Of a stretch of 18,634 nucleotides of DNA, positions 1 through 7,530 are shown piece by piece (the stretch's first letter is position 1; each line of letters opens with the position of its first letter). Below the pieces are notes generated by a model. That model was not told where the DNA came from and did no database searches. It saw only the letters and a list, made by a program, of their open reading frames with translations. The stretch comes from Planctomycetota bacterium (lineage in GTDB: Bacteria > Planctomycetota > UBA1135 > GCA-002686595), in contig JABFRZ010000642.1 of the NCBI GenBank assembly GCA_013140785.1, positions 1-18,634 on the forward strand, written 5' to 3'. Position numbers and translations under genes: made by a program.

Positions 1-2
1 TG

Positions 3-371
3 AGTCTGATGAGCCTCGCGTTCACCAACGACATCTCGAGCGGCTGGGGCGGCGATCGCATCGTGCTCGTGGGCAAGGATGACGCGCGCGTGTTGCGCTG
101 GGTCACCGTGTGGGACAGCGCGCGCGACGCGGGCGAGTTCTACGGCGCGCTGCAGCAGCAGCTCCCGCTGCTCGAAGCTGCCGCTCGAGCGCTGTCGGGC
201 GACCAGGGCGGCGACAGGGGCGGCGACAGGGGCAAGGACTCGGGCGTCACGCTCGAGTACGGCGACGCCGATCGAGAAGTGCTGCTGAACGCGCGGGTTC
301 GCGCCGGCCGCGGCGACTTCAAGCGCGTGCTGCGCGACTTGAAACACACGCTCGCGCCGTCCGGCAACTGA
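3..371 (+). CDS. C-terminal end of a large protein with a WGGDR motif (partial)
   Basis: The frame is open to the left edge, so this is the last ~123 codons of a longer gene; the internal ATG at 9 is unlikely to be the true start. The visible part carries GWGGDRIVLV followed by a strand and VWDSARDAGEFYGAL. I recall this pairing (WGGDR, then W.TVWD...DA.EF) from the C-termini of large bacterial and archaeal proteins of unknown function, some with a peptidase-like N-terminal part. A short GGDRGGDRGKDSG repeat at about 222-245 looks like slippage-prone linker sequence. The gene converges on the PAP2 gene across a long hairpin element. The function cannot be named from this fragment. Confidence 0.75.
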   Translation, partial: SLMSLAFTNDISSGWGGDRIVLVGKDDARVLRWVTVWDSARDAGEFYGALQQQLPLLEAAARALSGDQGGDRGGDRGKDSGVTLEYGDADREVLLNARVRAGRGDFKRVLRDLKHTLAPSGN

Positions 372-402
372 GCTGGTCGGCGAACCGGGCCAGCTGTGGC
401 AG

Positions 403-586
403 CTAGCCCGACCTATTCATCAGAGCTTGAGCGAAACGGCGAAAGTGGCGGCAGATGCAGTTTTTCGCGACCGAGAGGACCGGAGACGACCTCTGGCAGG
501 TCGTCGAGGACTCGCAGGGAGCGAAATGCTGCAGATGCCGACAGTTGCGCCGTTGCAGCCGAGCTCTGATGAATAGGTCGGGCTAG
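403..586. repeat. 184-bp palindromic (MITE-like) element A, CTAG-bounded
   Basis: Positions 403-427 and 562-586 are a perfect 25-bp inverted repeat, both ends reading CTAG outward. Complementarity continues inward (about 29 of 40 positions by eye) and ends in a central hairpin, 485-492 pairing with 498-505 around a 5-nt loop. The whole element can therefore fold into one long hairpin. It lies between two convergent genes and its right end supplies the TAG stop of the PAP2 gene. No transposase is encoded. It could be a non-autonomous transposable element, a REP/BIME-like repeat, or a bidirectional terminator. Confidence 0.85.
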
Positions 587-1404
587 AACGAGCGCGAAAG
601 GCTGAGCGCTGGCGCGCCCTGCTCGGGGTCCACCGTCACGCCGAGCTCCATTCCGAAGATGCGCGGGGCGTGGTGGCTGGCGACGGTCTTGCCGGCCAGG
701 TAACCCAGCACCATCCCGAACAGGACCGAGCCCGAGTCGTGCTTCTGCGTGTCCAGGCGCTGCAGGCCTACCGCTCCCGCCAAGAGGCAGGCGGGGACCC
801 CGACCCAGTGTCCGTAGAGCTCGTCGAGCGAGGCCGCGACCGCCATCGCCTGCGAAGCGTGTCCGCTGGGGAAGTTGTGCTTGCTGCCATTCGGCCGTGA
901 GTCGGGAACCACACCCTTCAAGAACGTGGTGGTGACCGCGGTGACGGCCATCGCGCTGAGCACGGTCTTGCTGGCCTCGTAGCTCCGCTCGTACTCGGCG
1001 CCGTAGGCGATGAAGTACCAGGTGAGGGCGCCAAGGTAGAGCGTCAAGCCGTTGCCGAGCGCGCTCAATCCATCCGAGAGATCCCGGCCGTAGAAGGTGT
1101 GGTTCTGGAAGAACGCGCCCTCCTGGTCCTGGAACTCGCTCTCCTGCACGAGGTTGTAGGCGGTGGCACCGAGCAGGTAGGCCAGGTTTCGGCGGTTGCC
1201 GAAAACGAGCTTGCCGTCCTCCCACATGCGTCGTGGGGCGCCCGCGAGGTCGTGAGCCGCGGTGGAGAGAGCGCCGCGCCGGTTGGGCGTCTGCGATGAC
1301 GCGAGCTCCGGCGGAGGAGACGGCCGCACCGATTCCGCGTGACAGCCGAGACCGATCACGCACGAGAGCATGCACGGCAGAACCCTGCGGCGGCCCTTCG
1401 TCAT
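583..1404 (-). CDS. PAP2-superfamily (phosphatidic acid phosphatase-like) lipoprotein
   Basis: With the ATG at 1404 the protein is 273 aa and opens with a short basic N-terminus and a lipobox-like VIGLGC (Cys21), so it is probably an anchored lipoprotein. The PAP2 phosphatase signature is clear: KGVVPDSRP (K163, R170-P171), PSGH (179-182) and RLDTQKH (R216, H222). In the family the third motif is SRxxxxxHxxxD; here the final Asp position is Ser226 and the Ser before Arg is Gln. The ATG at 1416 is equally possible, while the frame opening at 1497 would bury the signal sequence. Family members dephosphorylate lipid phosphates or undecaprenyl pyrophosphate, or act as acid phosphatases; the substrate here is unknown. 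The stop codon lies in the end of the palindromic element. Confidence 0.85.
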   Translation of the reverse strand: MTKGRRRVLPCMLSCVIGLGCHAESVRPSPPPELASSQTPNRRGALSTAAHDLAGAPRRMWEDGKLVFGNRRNLAYLLGATAYNLVQESEFQDQEGAFFQNHTFYGRDLSDGLSALGNGLTLYLGALTWYFIAYGAEYERSYEASKTVLSAMAVTAVTTTFLKGVVPDSRPNGSKHNFPSGHASQAMAVAASLDELYGHWVGVPACLLAGAVGLQRLDTQKHDSGSVLFGMVLGYLAGKTVASHHAPRIFGMELGVTVDPEQGAPALSLSRSF

Positions 1405-1504
1405 CCGCGCGAGCATAGGTCCGCGCCGCGTCCGATCAACCGGCGTCGAGCGCTCGTTCGTGCGCGAGGAAAGTCTGGAGGTGGCGCGGGAAGACATGCT
1501 GGAG

Positions 1505-1518
1505 CACCGCGCGCGGTG
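1505..1518. promoter_or_regulatory. 14-bp perfect palindrome upstream of chrA
   Basis: CACCGCGCGCGGTG is a perfect palindrome in the 172-bp divergent gap between the PAP2 and chrA genes. It could be an operator, but GC-rich palindromes arise easily in DNA of this composition. Confidence 0.2.
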
Positions 1519-1553
1519 AGTAGGATCGGAGCGGCGCCGTGGATGCGCGAATG

Positions 1554-1565
1554 ATTACGCGTAAT
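1554..1565. promoter_or_regulatory. 12-bp palindrome 23 nt upstream of chrA
   Basis: ATTACGCGTAAT is a perfect palindrome and one of the few AT-containing stretches nearby. It ends 23 nt before the chosen chrA ATG. Its position suits a repressor operator, but no adjacent regulator gene is visible, so this is a suggestion only. Confidence 0.3.
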
Positions 1566-1588
1566 GATGTGCGACTGCCGCGACCGGG

Positions 1589-2773
1589 ATGAACCACACG
1601 ATTCCCCACCAGAGCTACGGCGCGCTGTTCCTGCGCTTCCTGCGCTTCGGCGCGCTCGCCTGGGGCGGTCCCGTGGCGCAGATCGGGATGATCAAGCGCG
1701 AGCTGGTCGAGGAGGAGCGCTGGATCACGCCCGAGCGCTTCAACCGCGCGCTGGCCGTGTACCAGGTCTTGCCGGGCCCGGAAGCACACGAGCTGTGCGT
1801 GTACTTCGGGATGCTCGCGCGCGGGCGCTTCGGCGGCTTCCTCGCGGGACTCGGCTTCATGCTCCCGGGTTTCGTGTTGATGTTCGCCCTGAGCTGGCTG
1901 TACGTCGAGTCGCAGGGCGCGCTGGCGCCGGGTTGGGGCGCGATCTTCCTCGCGATGCAAGCCGCGGTCGTGGCTCTGATCGCGCGCGCCGTACACCGCA
2001 TCGGCGCGCACGCGCTGCACGACCGCGTGCTCTTCGGCCTGGCCGCCGCAGGTCTGGCGGGGAGCCTCGCCGGCGTCCACTTTTCCTTGGGCTTGGCCTT
2101 GGTCGGTGCCTTCTACTTTGCCTTGCGCGCCGGAAGACACGCGCTCTCTGCCACCATCGCGCTCGTGTGGGTCGCCGCCGTCGCCTACGCCTTGTTCGGC
2201 CTGCGCACGGAGGCAGAGGTCGCGCTCGCCTCCACGGCGCGCAGCGGACACGTCTCGCACCCGCTGCTCTTCTACTCAGGCCTCAAGAGCGGGCTGCTCA
2301 CCTTCGGCGGCGCGTACACGGTGATCCCCTTCCTGCAGCGCGACGCGGTCGTCACCGGCGGCTGGATGACGAACGACCAGTTCCTCGACGGGCTCGCGCT
2401 GTCGGGCATCCTGCCCGCGCCGTTGATCATCTTCGCCACCTTCGTCGGCTTCCTGGGCGGCGGGGTCCTGGGCGCGCTCCTGCTCACGACCGGCATCTTC
2501 CTGCCCGCCTTCGGCTTCACGCTGATCGCTCACGATCCGCTCGAGCGCGTCACCCAGAGGGAAGGCGTGCGCCACTTCCTCGACGGGATCACGGCGGGAG
2601 TCGTGGGTCTCATCGCGGCCACGACCGTGCAGCTCGCCCCGGTCGCACTAGGCTCGCTCCAGGCCGCGGCGGTCGCGGCCGTGTCCCTGGCCCTGCTCTA
2701 CAAGGTCAAGCACAAGCTCAACGTGCTGCTCGTCATGGGCTGCGCGGTCGCGGCCGGAGTGCTATTTTTCTGA
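1589..2773 (+). CDS. chrA: ChrA-type chromate transporter (CHR family, two-domain)
   Basis: The 394-aa polytopic membrane protein has the two-domain layout of long-chain CHR proteins. The N-terminal half carries FGALAWGGPVAQIGMIKREL (20-39), the ERWI segment and the hallmark LPGPEAHELCVYFG (61-74). The second half starts near residue 228 with GLKSGLLTFGGAYTVIPFLQ and the W..N.QFLDGLALSGILPAPL segment. Family members export chromate or related oxyanions across the inner membrane, driven by ion gradients. I chose the ATG at 1589 because conservation begins about 10 residues after it; the ribosome-binding site is poor. The next gene downstream is unrelated and no chrB regulator is present, so the role in chromate resistance is inferred from family only. 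Confidence 0.92.
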   Translation: MNHTIPHQSYGALFLRFLRFGALAWGGPVAQIGMIKRELVEEERWITPERFNRALAVYQVLPGPEAHELCVYFGMLARGRFGGFLAGLGFMLPGFVLMFALSWLYVESQGALAPGWGAIFLAMQAAVVALIARAVHRIGAHALHDRVLFGLAAAGLAGSLAGVHFSLGLALVGAFYFALRAGRHALSATIALVWVAAVAYALFGLRTEAEVALASTARSGHVSHPLLFYSGLKSGLLTFGGAYTVIPFLQRDAVVTGGWMTNDQFLDGLALSGILPAPLIIFATFVGFLGGGVLGALLLTTGIFLPAFGFTLIAHDPLERVTQREGVRHFLDGITAGVVGLIAATTVQLAPVALGSLQAAAVAAVSLALLYKVKHKLNVLLVMGCAVAAGVLFF

Positions 2774-2826
2774 GCTACACTTCCGGGAGCTGCGCCTCCG
2801 TGGTCGGTTTTCGAGCCAACCACACT

Positions 2827-2832
2827 TAGAAT
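2827..2832 (+). promoter_or_regulatory. Possible -10 element (TAGAAT)
   Basis: TAGAAT (5 of 6 to the sigma-70 consensus) lies 33 nt before the zinc-ribbon gene start in an otherwise GC-rich gap. The same hexamer lies 43 nt before the subtilase gene. No convincing -35 is seen. Confidence 0.25.
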
Positions 2833-2865
2833 TGCCGCGCTCCAAAGGCCCAGAAAACCCCCGTC

Positions 2866-3708
2866 ATGGCGCTCCGGCAAGCCACTTGCACGTCCTGTCA
2901 GCATTCCTTCCGCGTCTCGTCCAGCGCCGCCGCAGGAAAGGTGGTGTGCCCGAAGTGCGGCGGCGACGTGGCGCTCGCCGAGGCGTCTCCCGAGAGGCAT
3001 GCCTCGGCGGGGCGAGCGGGCTCGGCGGCTCGTCCGTCCTCGGGCCCGGCGAGCGTCAAGCGCCGGGCTGTCCGGAGCGCACCGCCGGCGCAGGGCGTCG
3101 AAAAGAAGGGTCTGCCGTTGGTGCTCGGGGGCGTTGGGGCTGTCGTCGTCCTTCTCGCGCTCGGGTACTTCGTCATGGGTGACAGCGAGGAGGCGCCCAG
3201 CGCGGCCGCGGCGGAAGTCGCACCGGCGTACCTCGATCTCTCGAGGATTCCTGACCTGAAGCCGCTCGAGGGGACCAGCGCGGAGCTCTGGACCTCGATG
3301 AACGAACTGATGGCGCGCTACACCACGCCGCCGTTCGGTCCGACCTCGGTCCCGTTCGGCGACCGCCTGATGATCCAGGGCAAGCGCTCTTTCCCCGCGA
3401 TCCTCAACGGATTCAAGCGCCTCGACCTGACGACGGCCCACGGCGTCCAGGTCGGCTGGAAGATCCAGACGCTGCTCCTGCAGGGGCTCAGCGGCCACGA
3501 CGTCAACTTCAGCTGGCACAAGGAGACCCGGCCCGAGGACGTCGCCTTCAACCAGAGGGTCATCGAGCAGTGGTTCCAGGCCTGGGAGGTCGCGGGCGAG
3601 GACGACGAGATCTGGAAGGAGATCGCGAAGCACAAGGGCATCCCGCCCGGCCTCGCGAAGTCGGCGCCCGCGGCAGGCGCGGACACGAGCGAGAAGAGCG
3701 ACATGTGA
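2866..3708 (+). CDS. Zinc-ribbon single-pass membrane protein of unknown function
   Basis: The 280-aa protein begins with an MJ0042-like zinc ribbon, CTSC (8-11) and CPKC (28-31). A low-complexity Ala/Ser/Arg linker (about 40-80) leads to one transmembrane helix (about 83-104). The remaining ~175 residues form a domain I do not recognise, with sequence such as YLDLSRIPDLKPLEG and WTSMNELMARY. The layout (cytoplasmic N-terminal ribbon, TM helix, extracytoplasmic domain) is common in Planctomycetota and Myxococcota. The C-terminal ~15 residues are low-complexity and charged. It converges on the sigma-factor remnant 83 bp downstream. No function is proposed. Confidence 0.85.
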   Translation: MALRQATCTSCQHSFRVSSSAAAGKVVCPKCGGDVALAEASPERHASAGRAGSAARPSSGPASVKRRAVRSAPPAQGVEKKGLPLVLGGVGAVVVLLALGYFVMGDSEEAPSAAAAEVAPAYLDLSRIPDLKPLEGTSAELWTSMNELMARYTTPPFGPTSVPFGDRLMIQGKRSFPAILNGFKRLDLTTAHGVQVGWKIQTLLLQGLSGHDVNFSWHKETRPEDVAFNQRVIEQWFQAWEVAGEDDEIWKEIAKHKGIPPGLAKSAPAAGADTSEKSDM

Positions 3709-3791
3709 CGGTCGCGCGCGGTCGCGAGCGCGCCGTGGCACGGATAGGCGGCTACGCGGAGTCGGCACGCTGGTCCGTGGGCCCCGAGCGC

Positions 3792-4097
3792 TCAGCTTCG
3801 CGCTCTCAGCCGTGACTGGACCTGGGCCAGCCCGCGCTTGATGCGCGTGCGCACGGTCTCGGGCCGCGTGCCGAGGCGATGTGCGATCGCGGTGGGCGGC
3901 AGGTCCTCGAAGAAGCGTAGGTGGACTGCACTGCGGTTTGGTTCCTCGAGCGCGCGCACGGCCTCCAGCACGCGCCGCCGCAGGTCTGGGTCGAGCGGGG
4001 CGTCACTCGGCGCCGATTCAGGGCGCGCCGCGCAGGCTTCGCGCGCGCGGCGGCGGGCCGCACCACGCAACGACTGGAACACGAAGTTCTGGGCCAC
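3792..4097 (-). CDS. ECF-type sigma factor remnant (region 4, truncated N-terminus)
   Basis: The 101-aa frame starting at a GTG (4097) covers the region 2/4 linker and a full region 4: LRRRVLEAVRALEEPNRSAV, LRFFEDLPPTAIAHRLG and TRPETVRTRIKRGLAQVQ, a typical ECF helix-turn-helix. Sigma-like sequence continues upstream of the GTG in the same frame (DTWLAALQHSA...FRRAWLGTVAQNF), running to about 4166. No ATG, GTG or TTG occurs between there and the in-frame stop at 4269-4271, and the expected region 2.1-2.2 helices are not recognisable in any frame. It is therefore either a decayed gene or one with an unusual start. If expressed from 4097 it would lack the main core-binding region. No anti-sigma gene is adjacent. 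Confidence 0.6.
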   Translation of the reverse strand: MAQNFVFQSLRGAARRRAREACAARPESAPSDAPLDPDLRRRVLEAVRALEEPNRSAVHLRFFEDLPPTAIAHRLGTRPETVRTRIKRGLAQVQSRLRARS

Positions 4098-4404
4098 CGT
4101 GCCGAGCCAGGCGCGCCGGAAGGAACGCGACGCGGCCGAGTGCTGCAGCGCGGCCAGCCAGGTGTCTGTTACGTGGCCTTCTTCTGGCTCGACGCAAGTC
4201 TCACCCGGCGCACGCTCGCGGCCCGGGACACGGCTGAGGAGCTGATGCGTGAGGCGGCCGAGCGCGGCTCACGCCCGTTGTGGCGAGGAAGGAGGCCGCC
4301 GGACCGGCCAGCGTCGTGGTGGCCGGGGCGCAGGTCGCTGCCTATCCTGTTCGCTCGCCCGGCGAGAGCCCGGGCACCCGCGACCCCTTCCCGCACAGAG
4401 TCCC

Positions 4405-5160
4405 ATGCTCCGAACGTCCCTCACCACGCTGTTCTCCTGTCTGACCGCCGTGGCGCTCGTCGCCTGCGGCTCCGGCGATCCGGAGGCCGCGTCCGAGTCG
4501 GGCAAGGCGCTGGCGTCGGAAGAGAAGAAGGTGGCCACCCCGACGCCGGCGGCCGCCGCTCCCGCGGCGGAGGCGTCGGCGGATCCGGCGCTCGCGGCCA
4601 TGGTCGAGTTCATCGCCTCGAACCCGATCGACAAGACGGCGCCGAATTGGAAGACGTCCGTGAAGATGCCGCCCAAGCTGACCTTCGAGCCGGGGCGCAA
4701 GTACTTTTGGCTGCTGAACACGAGCGAGGGGCCGATCAAGATCCGCCTGATGGCCGACGTCGCGCCCATGCACGTCTCGAGTACGATCTACCTCACCGAG
4801 CTCGGCTTCTACGACCAGCTCAAGTTCCACCGCGTGATCCCGGGCTTCATGGCGCAGGGCGGCGATCCGCTCGGCACCGGCATGGGTGGCCCGGCCTACA
4901 AGTACGCGGGCGAGTTCTCGCCCAGCGCCAGCCACACGCGGCCCGGCATGCTCTCGATGGCCAACGCAGGTCCGGGGACCGACGGCAGCCAGTTCTTCCT
5001 GACGTTCAAGGAAACGCCCGGCCTCGACAACAAGCACACCGTCTTCGGCGAGGTCGTCCAGGGGCTCGAGAACCTGCTGAAGCTCGAGAAGTACGGCAGC
5101 CAGGGCGGCGCGACGACGAAGCCGCTCACGATCGAGACGGCGAAGATCTTGACCAACTAG
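4405..5160 (+). CDS. Cyclophilin-type peptidyl-prolyl cis-trans isomerase, lipoprotein
   Basis: The 251-aa protein starts at 4405, which places a signal peptide with lipobox LVAC (18-21) at the N-terminus; the longer frame from 4249 would hide it. An Ala/Pro/Glu-rich linker (about 22-65) tethers a cyclophilin domain (about 95-250). Key elements are FHRVIPGF (141-148, catalytic Arg143), QGGD (151-154), MANAGPGTDGSQFF (185-198) and GLDNKHTVFGEV (206-217). The tryptophan that contacts cyclosporin in eukaryotic cyclophilin A (WLDGKH) is Gly here, as it often differs in bacteria. The likely role is folding of exported proteins at the cell envelope. The TAG stop directly abuts palindromic element B. 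Confidence 0.93.
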   Translation: MLRTSLTTLFSCLTAVALVACGSGDPEAASESGKALASEEKKVATPTPAAAAPAAEASADPALAAMVEFIASNPIDKTAPNWKTSVKMPPKLTFEPGRKYFWLLNTSEGPIKIRLMADVAPMHVSSTIYLTELGFYDQLKFHRVIPGFMAQGGDPLGTGMGGPAYKYAGEFSPSASHTRPGMLSMANAGPGTDGSQFFLTFKETPGLDNKHTVFGEVVQGLENLLKLEKYGSQGGATTKPLTIETAKILTN

Positions 5161-5338
5161 CTAGCAGCCTGTCGGAGTAGTCCCGTCGCGAGGCAAAGCG
5201 CTCTGCGGCGAGGCAAGGAGCGCGACGGAAAGACAGCGGAGGTGGCCTCCCTGGCCACCGAGCATGGCTTTCCTAGCGCGACGCTGCATCGGCGCAGAGC
5301 GCGAAGCCGCAGCAGGGACTACTCCGACAGGCTGCTAG
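5161..5338. repeat. 178-bp palindromic (MITE-like) element B, CTAG-bounded
   Basis: Positions 5161-5184 and 5315-5338 form a perfect 24-bp inverted repeat, again with CTAG at each outer edge. Complementarity extends inward (for example GCGCTCTGCG in the left arm matches the right arm exactly) and ends in a central hairpin, 5241-5247 with 5253-5259 around a 5-nt loop. Size and design match element A although the arm sequences differ. A second CTAG at 5157-5160 contains the stop codon of the cyclophilin gene. The end sequence CAGCCTGTC resembles insertion-sequence termini as I remember them; an ISfinder search would decide. Confidence 0.85.
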
Positions 5339-5643
5339 GGTTCGAGCGCGGCCAGCCGGATTCGATGCGGGCCGCACCGCGAACTCGCTCGTACGGCCGA
5401 CCTGCGGAACCGCCGCCCCGAAGCAAGCCCGGAACTGGCGCGGTCTCCTCCGGAGGCGTCGGACCTAGGAGTGGGGCCCTCAGCCCCGGGGGGGGACCGC
5501 AGCGTACCGGGGCCGTCAAGGGGAGGTCTCTGTACCCATAATCCGAGGAAAGGGGTTGGCATAACGAGGGATCTATAGGAACTTGCTTCTTGGTGCCGGG
5601 CCGATCTAGTTCCCCGGAGGCGCACCCTCGGTGCGCGAGACCA
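5339..5643 (+). other. Gene-free stretch upstream of the propeller-like gene
   Basis: No convincing gene is seen in these 305 bases. The stretch includes a run of eight G at 5488-5495 and a relatively AT-rich patch at about 5530-5590. CATAAT at 5537-5542 could be a -10 element without a good -35. Confidence 0.5.
5620..5636 (+). promoter_or_regulatory. Hairpin 7 nt before the start codon at 5644
   Basis: GCGCACC (5620-5626) pairs perfectly with GGTGCGC (5630-5636) around a 3-nt loop. It occupies the place where a ribosome-binding site would lie for the gene at 5644 and could affect translation. The effect is inferred. Confidence 0.35.
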
Positions 5644-7404
5644 ATGAAGACACACGCGAAGACACACGCGCTGATCGCTCTGCTCGCCTTCCCGCTCGCA
5701 ACGCTCTCGGCGCAGGTCTCGATCTTCGAGCGCGAGTTCGGACAGCCCGTGGGCGACGTGCTGGTCCTGAGGGACAGGCAGCGGCCGCGCTCGTTGCAGG
5801 GGATCCAGCTGCTCTCGCTGGACGTGGTCGGCCGCGCGCGCTTGACCGAGCTCCTGCCCAGCTCCACGCGTCGCAACTCCGACATCCCGGGCGCGGCGCG
5901 GCTGGTCTTGCCGCGCGAGCGTGGCTCGGTCTATCGCTACAAGCGCGCCGAGCCCCAGGGCGGAGCGACCTTCGGCTTCTTCATCGTGGACGCGAGCGGG
6001 GACGCTAGAGCGGTGATCGAGCTACCCGGCACGGGCTCCGCGGGCACGGGCGATTCATTTCACAGCCGCATCGCGGTCGGGGCGCGCGGGACCACGCTGC
6101 TCGTCGCCAGCAGCGAAGCAGCCGGCGGAGACCTGTGGGAAATCGACCTGGTCGCCTCCACCGCGGTCAACCGCACGCCCGCTCTCGCGCCGCAGGACTT
6201 CGAGCGCGGCGGGCTCGCGCTGCTCACGAACTTCGGCGTGGGAGTCTCGGAGCAGGGGGTCTTCCGCTTCGAGCGCGTGCCCGGCGCGGGCGCGAGCTCG
6301 GTTCAGATCCCGCGCGCGATCGCGACCTTCGGTCCCGACGTGGTCATGAGCGCCGACCATTCAACCGTCGCGTTCCTGGCGGGGGACTCGATCAACCGGA
6401 TGCTGGTGTTCACGTGCCAACGCAGTGGCGACGCGCTCCAGGCCTCGCAGACTCCCATGCGCATCCCCGGCGCGGGCTTCCTGCCCGATGAGCCGGCCGG
6501 GCCCCATTTGGCCCTCTCGACCGACGGCTCGTGGGTCGCGTGGCGCCGGGAGGGAGCGTCGAGCGAGTGCTACGTCAGCGCAACGCGCTCCGGCGCCGGT
6601 CCCTCCGACCTGCACGTCAGCGGGCCGGCGCACTTCGACGACACCCTCAACGACACGGGCGTGATCGCCTTCTTCGACCCCGATTCGTTCGTGGTGGCGG
6701 TCGGGCTGGCGGAGAGCGGCGGCATCGGCCAGGGCGACCTTTTCCGCATCGATGCCAGGGCGGGCGGCTTCACTGCCGCCAACCTCTCGCGCACCTCGGC
6801 CATCCTCCAGCCGCCCTTCGACTACGGGACGCTGGAGTCCGAAGGACTCTATCGGTTGCCTGGAACACGGCCGTCGTACCTCGGCCATGACTACGAGCTC
6901 GGCGGGAGGCTGATCCGCTTCGACACCGCGGGTACGACCGAGGTCCTGCTGGAGCAGGTCGAGTCCCTGAGCTCGCTCGACGTTGCCGGCGATCACATCG
7001 TGGCCGAGGTCAGGCGCCCGCGCGGCGTGGACGATCCGCTCGACGATTCGCTCAACCTGGTGCAGATCCCGGACAGCGGCGGGGCCGCGACGGTGCTGGC
7101 GCTCACCATCGGACGTCGGTTCTCGCGTGAGTCCAGCCTGGCCTCGCACAACCTCTTCGGCGGCGTGCTCGAACTCGAGAGCGGCGGTGAGTGGCTCGGA
7201 CGAGTCTCGGTCCCGAACCCGAGCGGGTCTTCGCTGAGCAGCGTTCCCCGAAACTACGGCCCGACGACGAGCATGACACCCGACGGGACCCTGTTCGCGT
7301 CGGTGCTGTCGGGCTCGCGTCAGGTGATCCTCTCGTGGTCGGATCTCGGCGTGCGCACGCGCCGAATCAGTCCTTCCGGCAGCTTCCTCCTGCCTGGACC
7401 CTGA
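5644..7404 (+). CDS. Secreted beta-propeller-like protein of unknown function
   Basis: The 586-aa protein starts at 5644 with a clear signal peptide, MKTHAKTHALIALLAFPLATLSA, predicted to be cut before QVS. The frame opens at 5590, but the extra 18 residues would precede the signal. The mature part is made of repeated beta-strand-rich units of the type 'VVMSADHSTVAFLAG', 'LALSTDGSWVAWRRE', 'SMTPDGTLFASVLSG', which resemble TolB/WD40-like (PD40) propeller blades: S.DG..VAF followed by a read-out strand. No catalytic motif, lipobox or membrane anchor was seen. It may bind envelope or extracellular ligands. The product family is not certain. Confidence 0.75.
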   Translation: MKTHAKTHALIALLAFPLATLSAQVSIFEREFGQPVGDVLVLRDRQRPRSLQGIQLLSLDVVGRARLTELLPSSTRRNSDIPGAARLVLPRERGSVYRYKRAEPQGGATFGFFIVDASGDARAVIELPGTGSAGTGDSFHSRIAVGARGTTLLVASSEAAGGDLWEIDLVASTAVNRTPALAPQDFERGGLALLTNFGVGVSEQGVFRFERVPGAGASSVQIPRAIATFGPDVVMSADHSTVAFLAGDSINRMLVFTCQRSGDALQASQTPMRIPGAGFLPDEPAGPHLALSTDGSWVAWRREGASSECYVSATRSGAGPSDLHVSGPAHFDDTLNDTGVIAFFDPDSFVVAVGLAESGGIGQGDLFRIDARAGGFTAANLSRTSAILQPPFDYGTLESEGLYRLPGTRPSYLGHDYELGGRLIRFDTAGTTEVLLEQVESLSSLDVAGDHIVAEVRRPRGVDDPLDDSLNLVQIPDSGGAATVLALTIGRRFSRESSLASHNLFGGVLELESGGEWLGRVSVPNPSGSSLSSVPRNYGPTTSMTPDGTLFASVLSGSRQVILSWSDLGVRTRRISPSGSFLLPGP

Positions 7405-7530
7405 TTCGATTCATCCGACCGGGGAAGCGCGTCTGTTCGCCAACGAAACGCTCGGACTGCGCGGCCGCTGATCGGTTCGCGCGCGGTGACACGAGCGCAC
7501 GGCACGAGCAGGAGGGCGTTGCGACTCGGC

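Noticed and set aside
1436..2260. 274-codon minus-strand frame opposite chrA
   Set aside because: Charged low-complexity translation (Glu/Arg/Gln rich) with no family resemblance; chrA is unmistakable on the plus strand.
3921..5180. 419-codon plus-strand frame across the sigma remnant and the cyclophilin gene
   Set aside because: Its second half is a shadow of the cyclophilin gene and its first half is antisense to sigma region 4. A short stretch (about 4172-4270) looks protein-like but has no family match.
5339..5541. Small ORF after element B (frame from 5242)
   Set aside because: It starts inside the palindromic element and has a Pro/Gly/Arg-rich translation without resemblance to known proteins.
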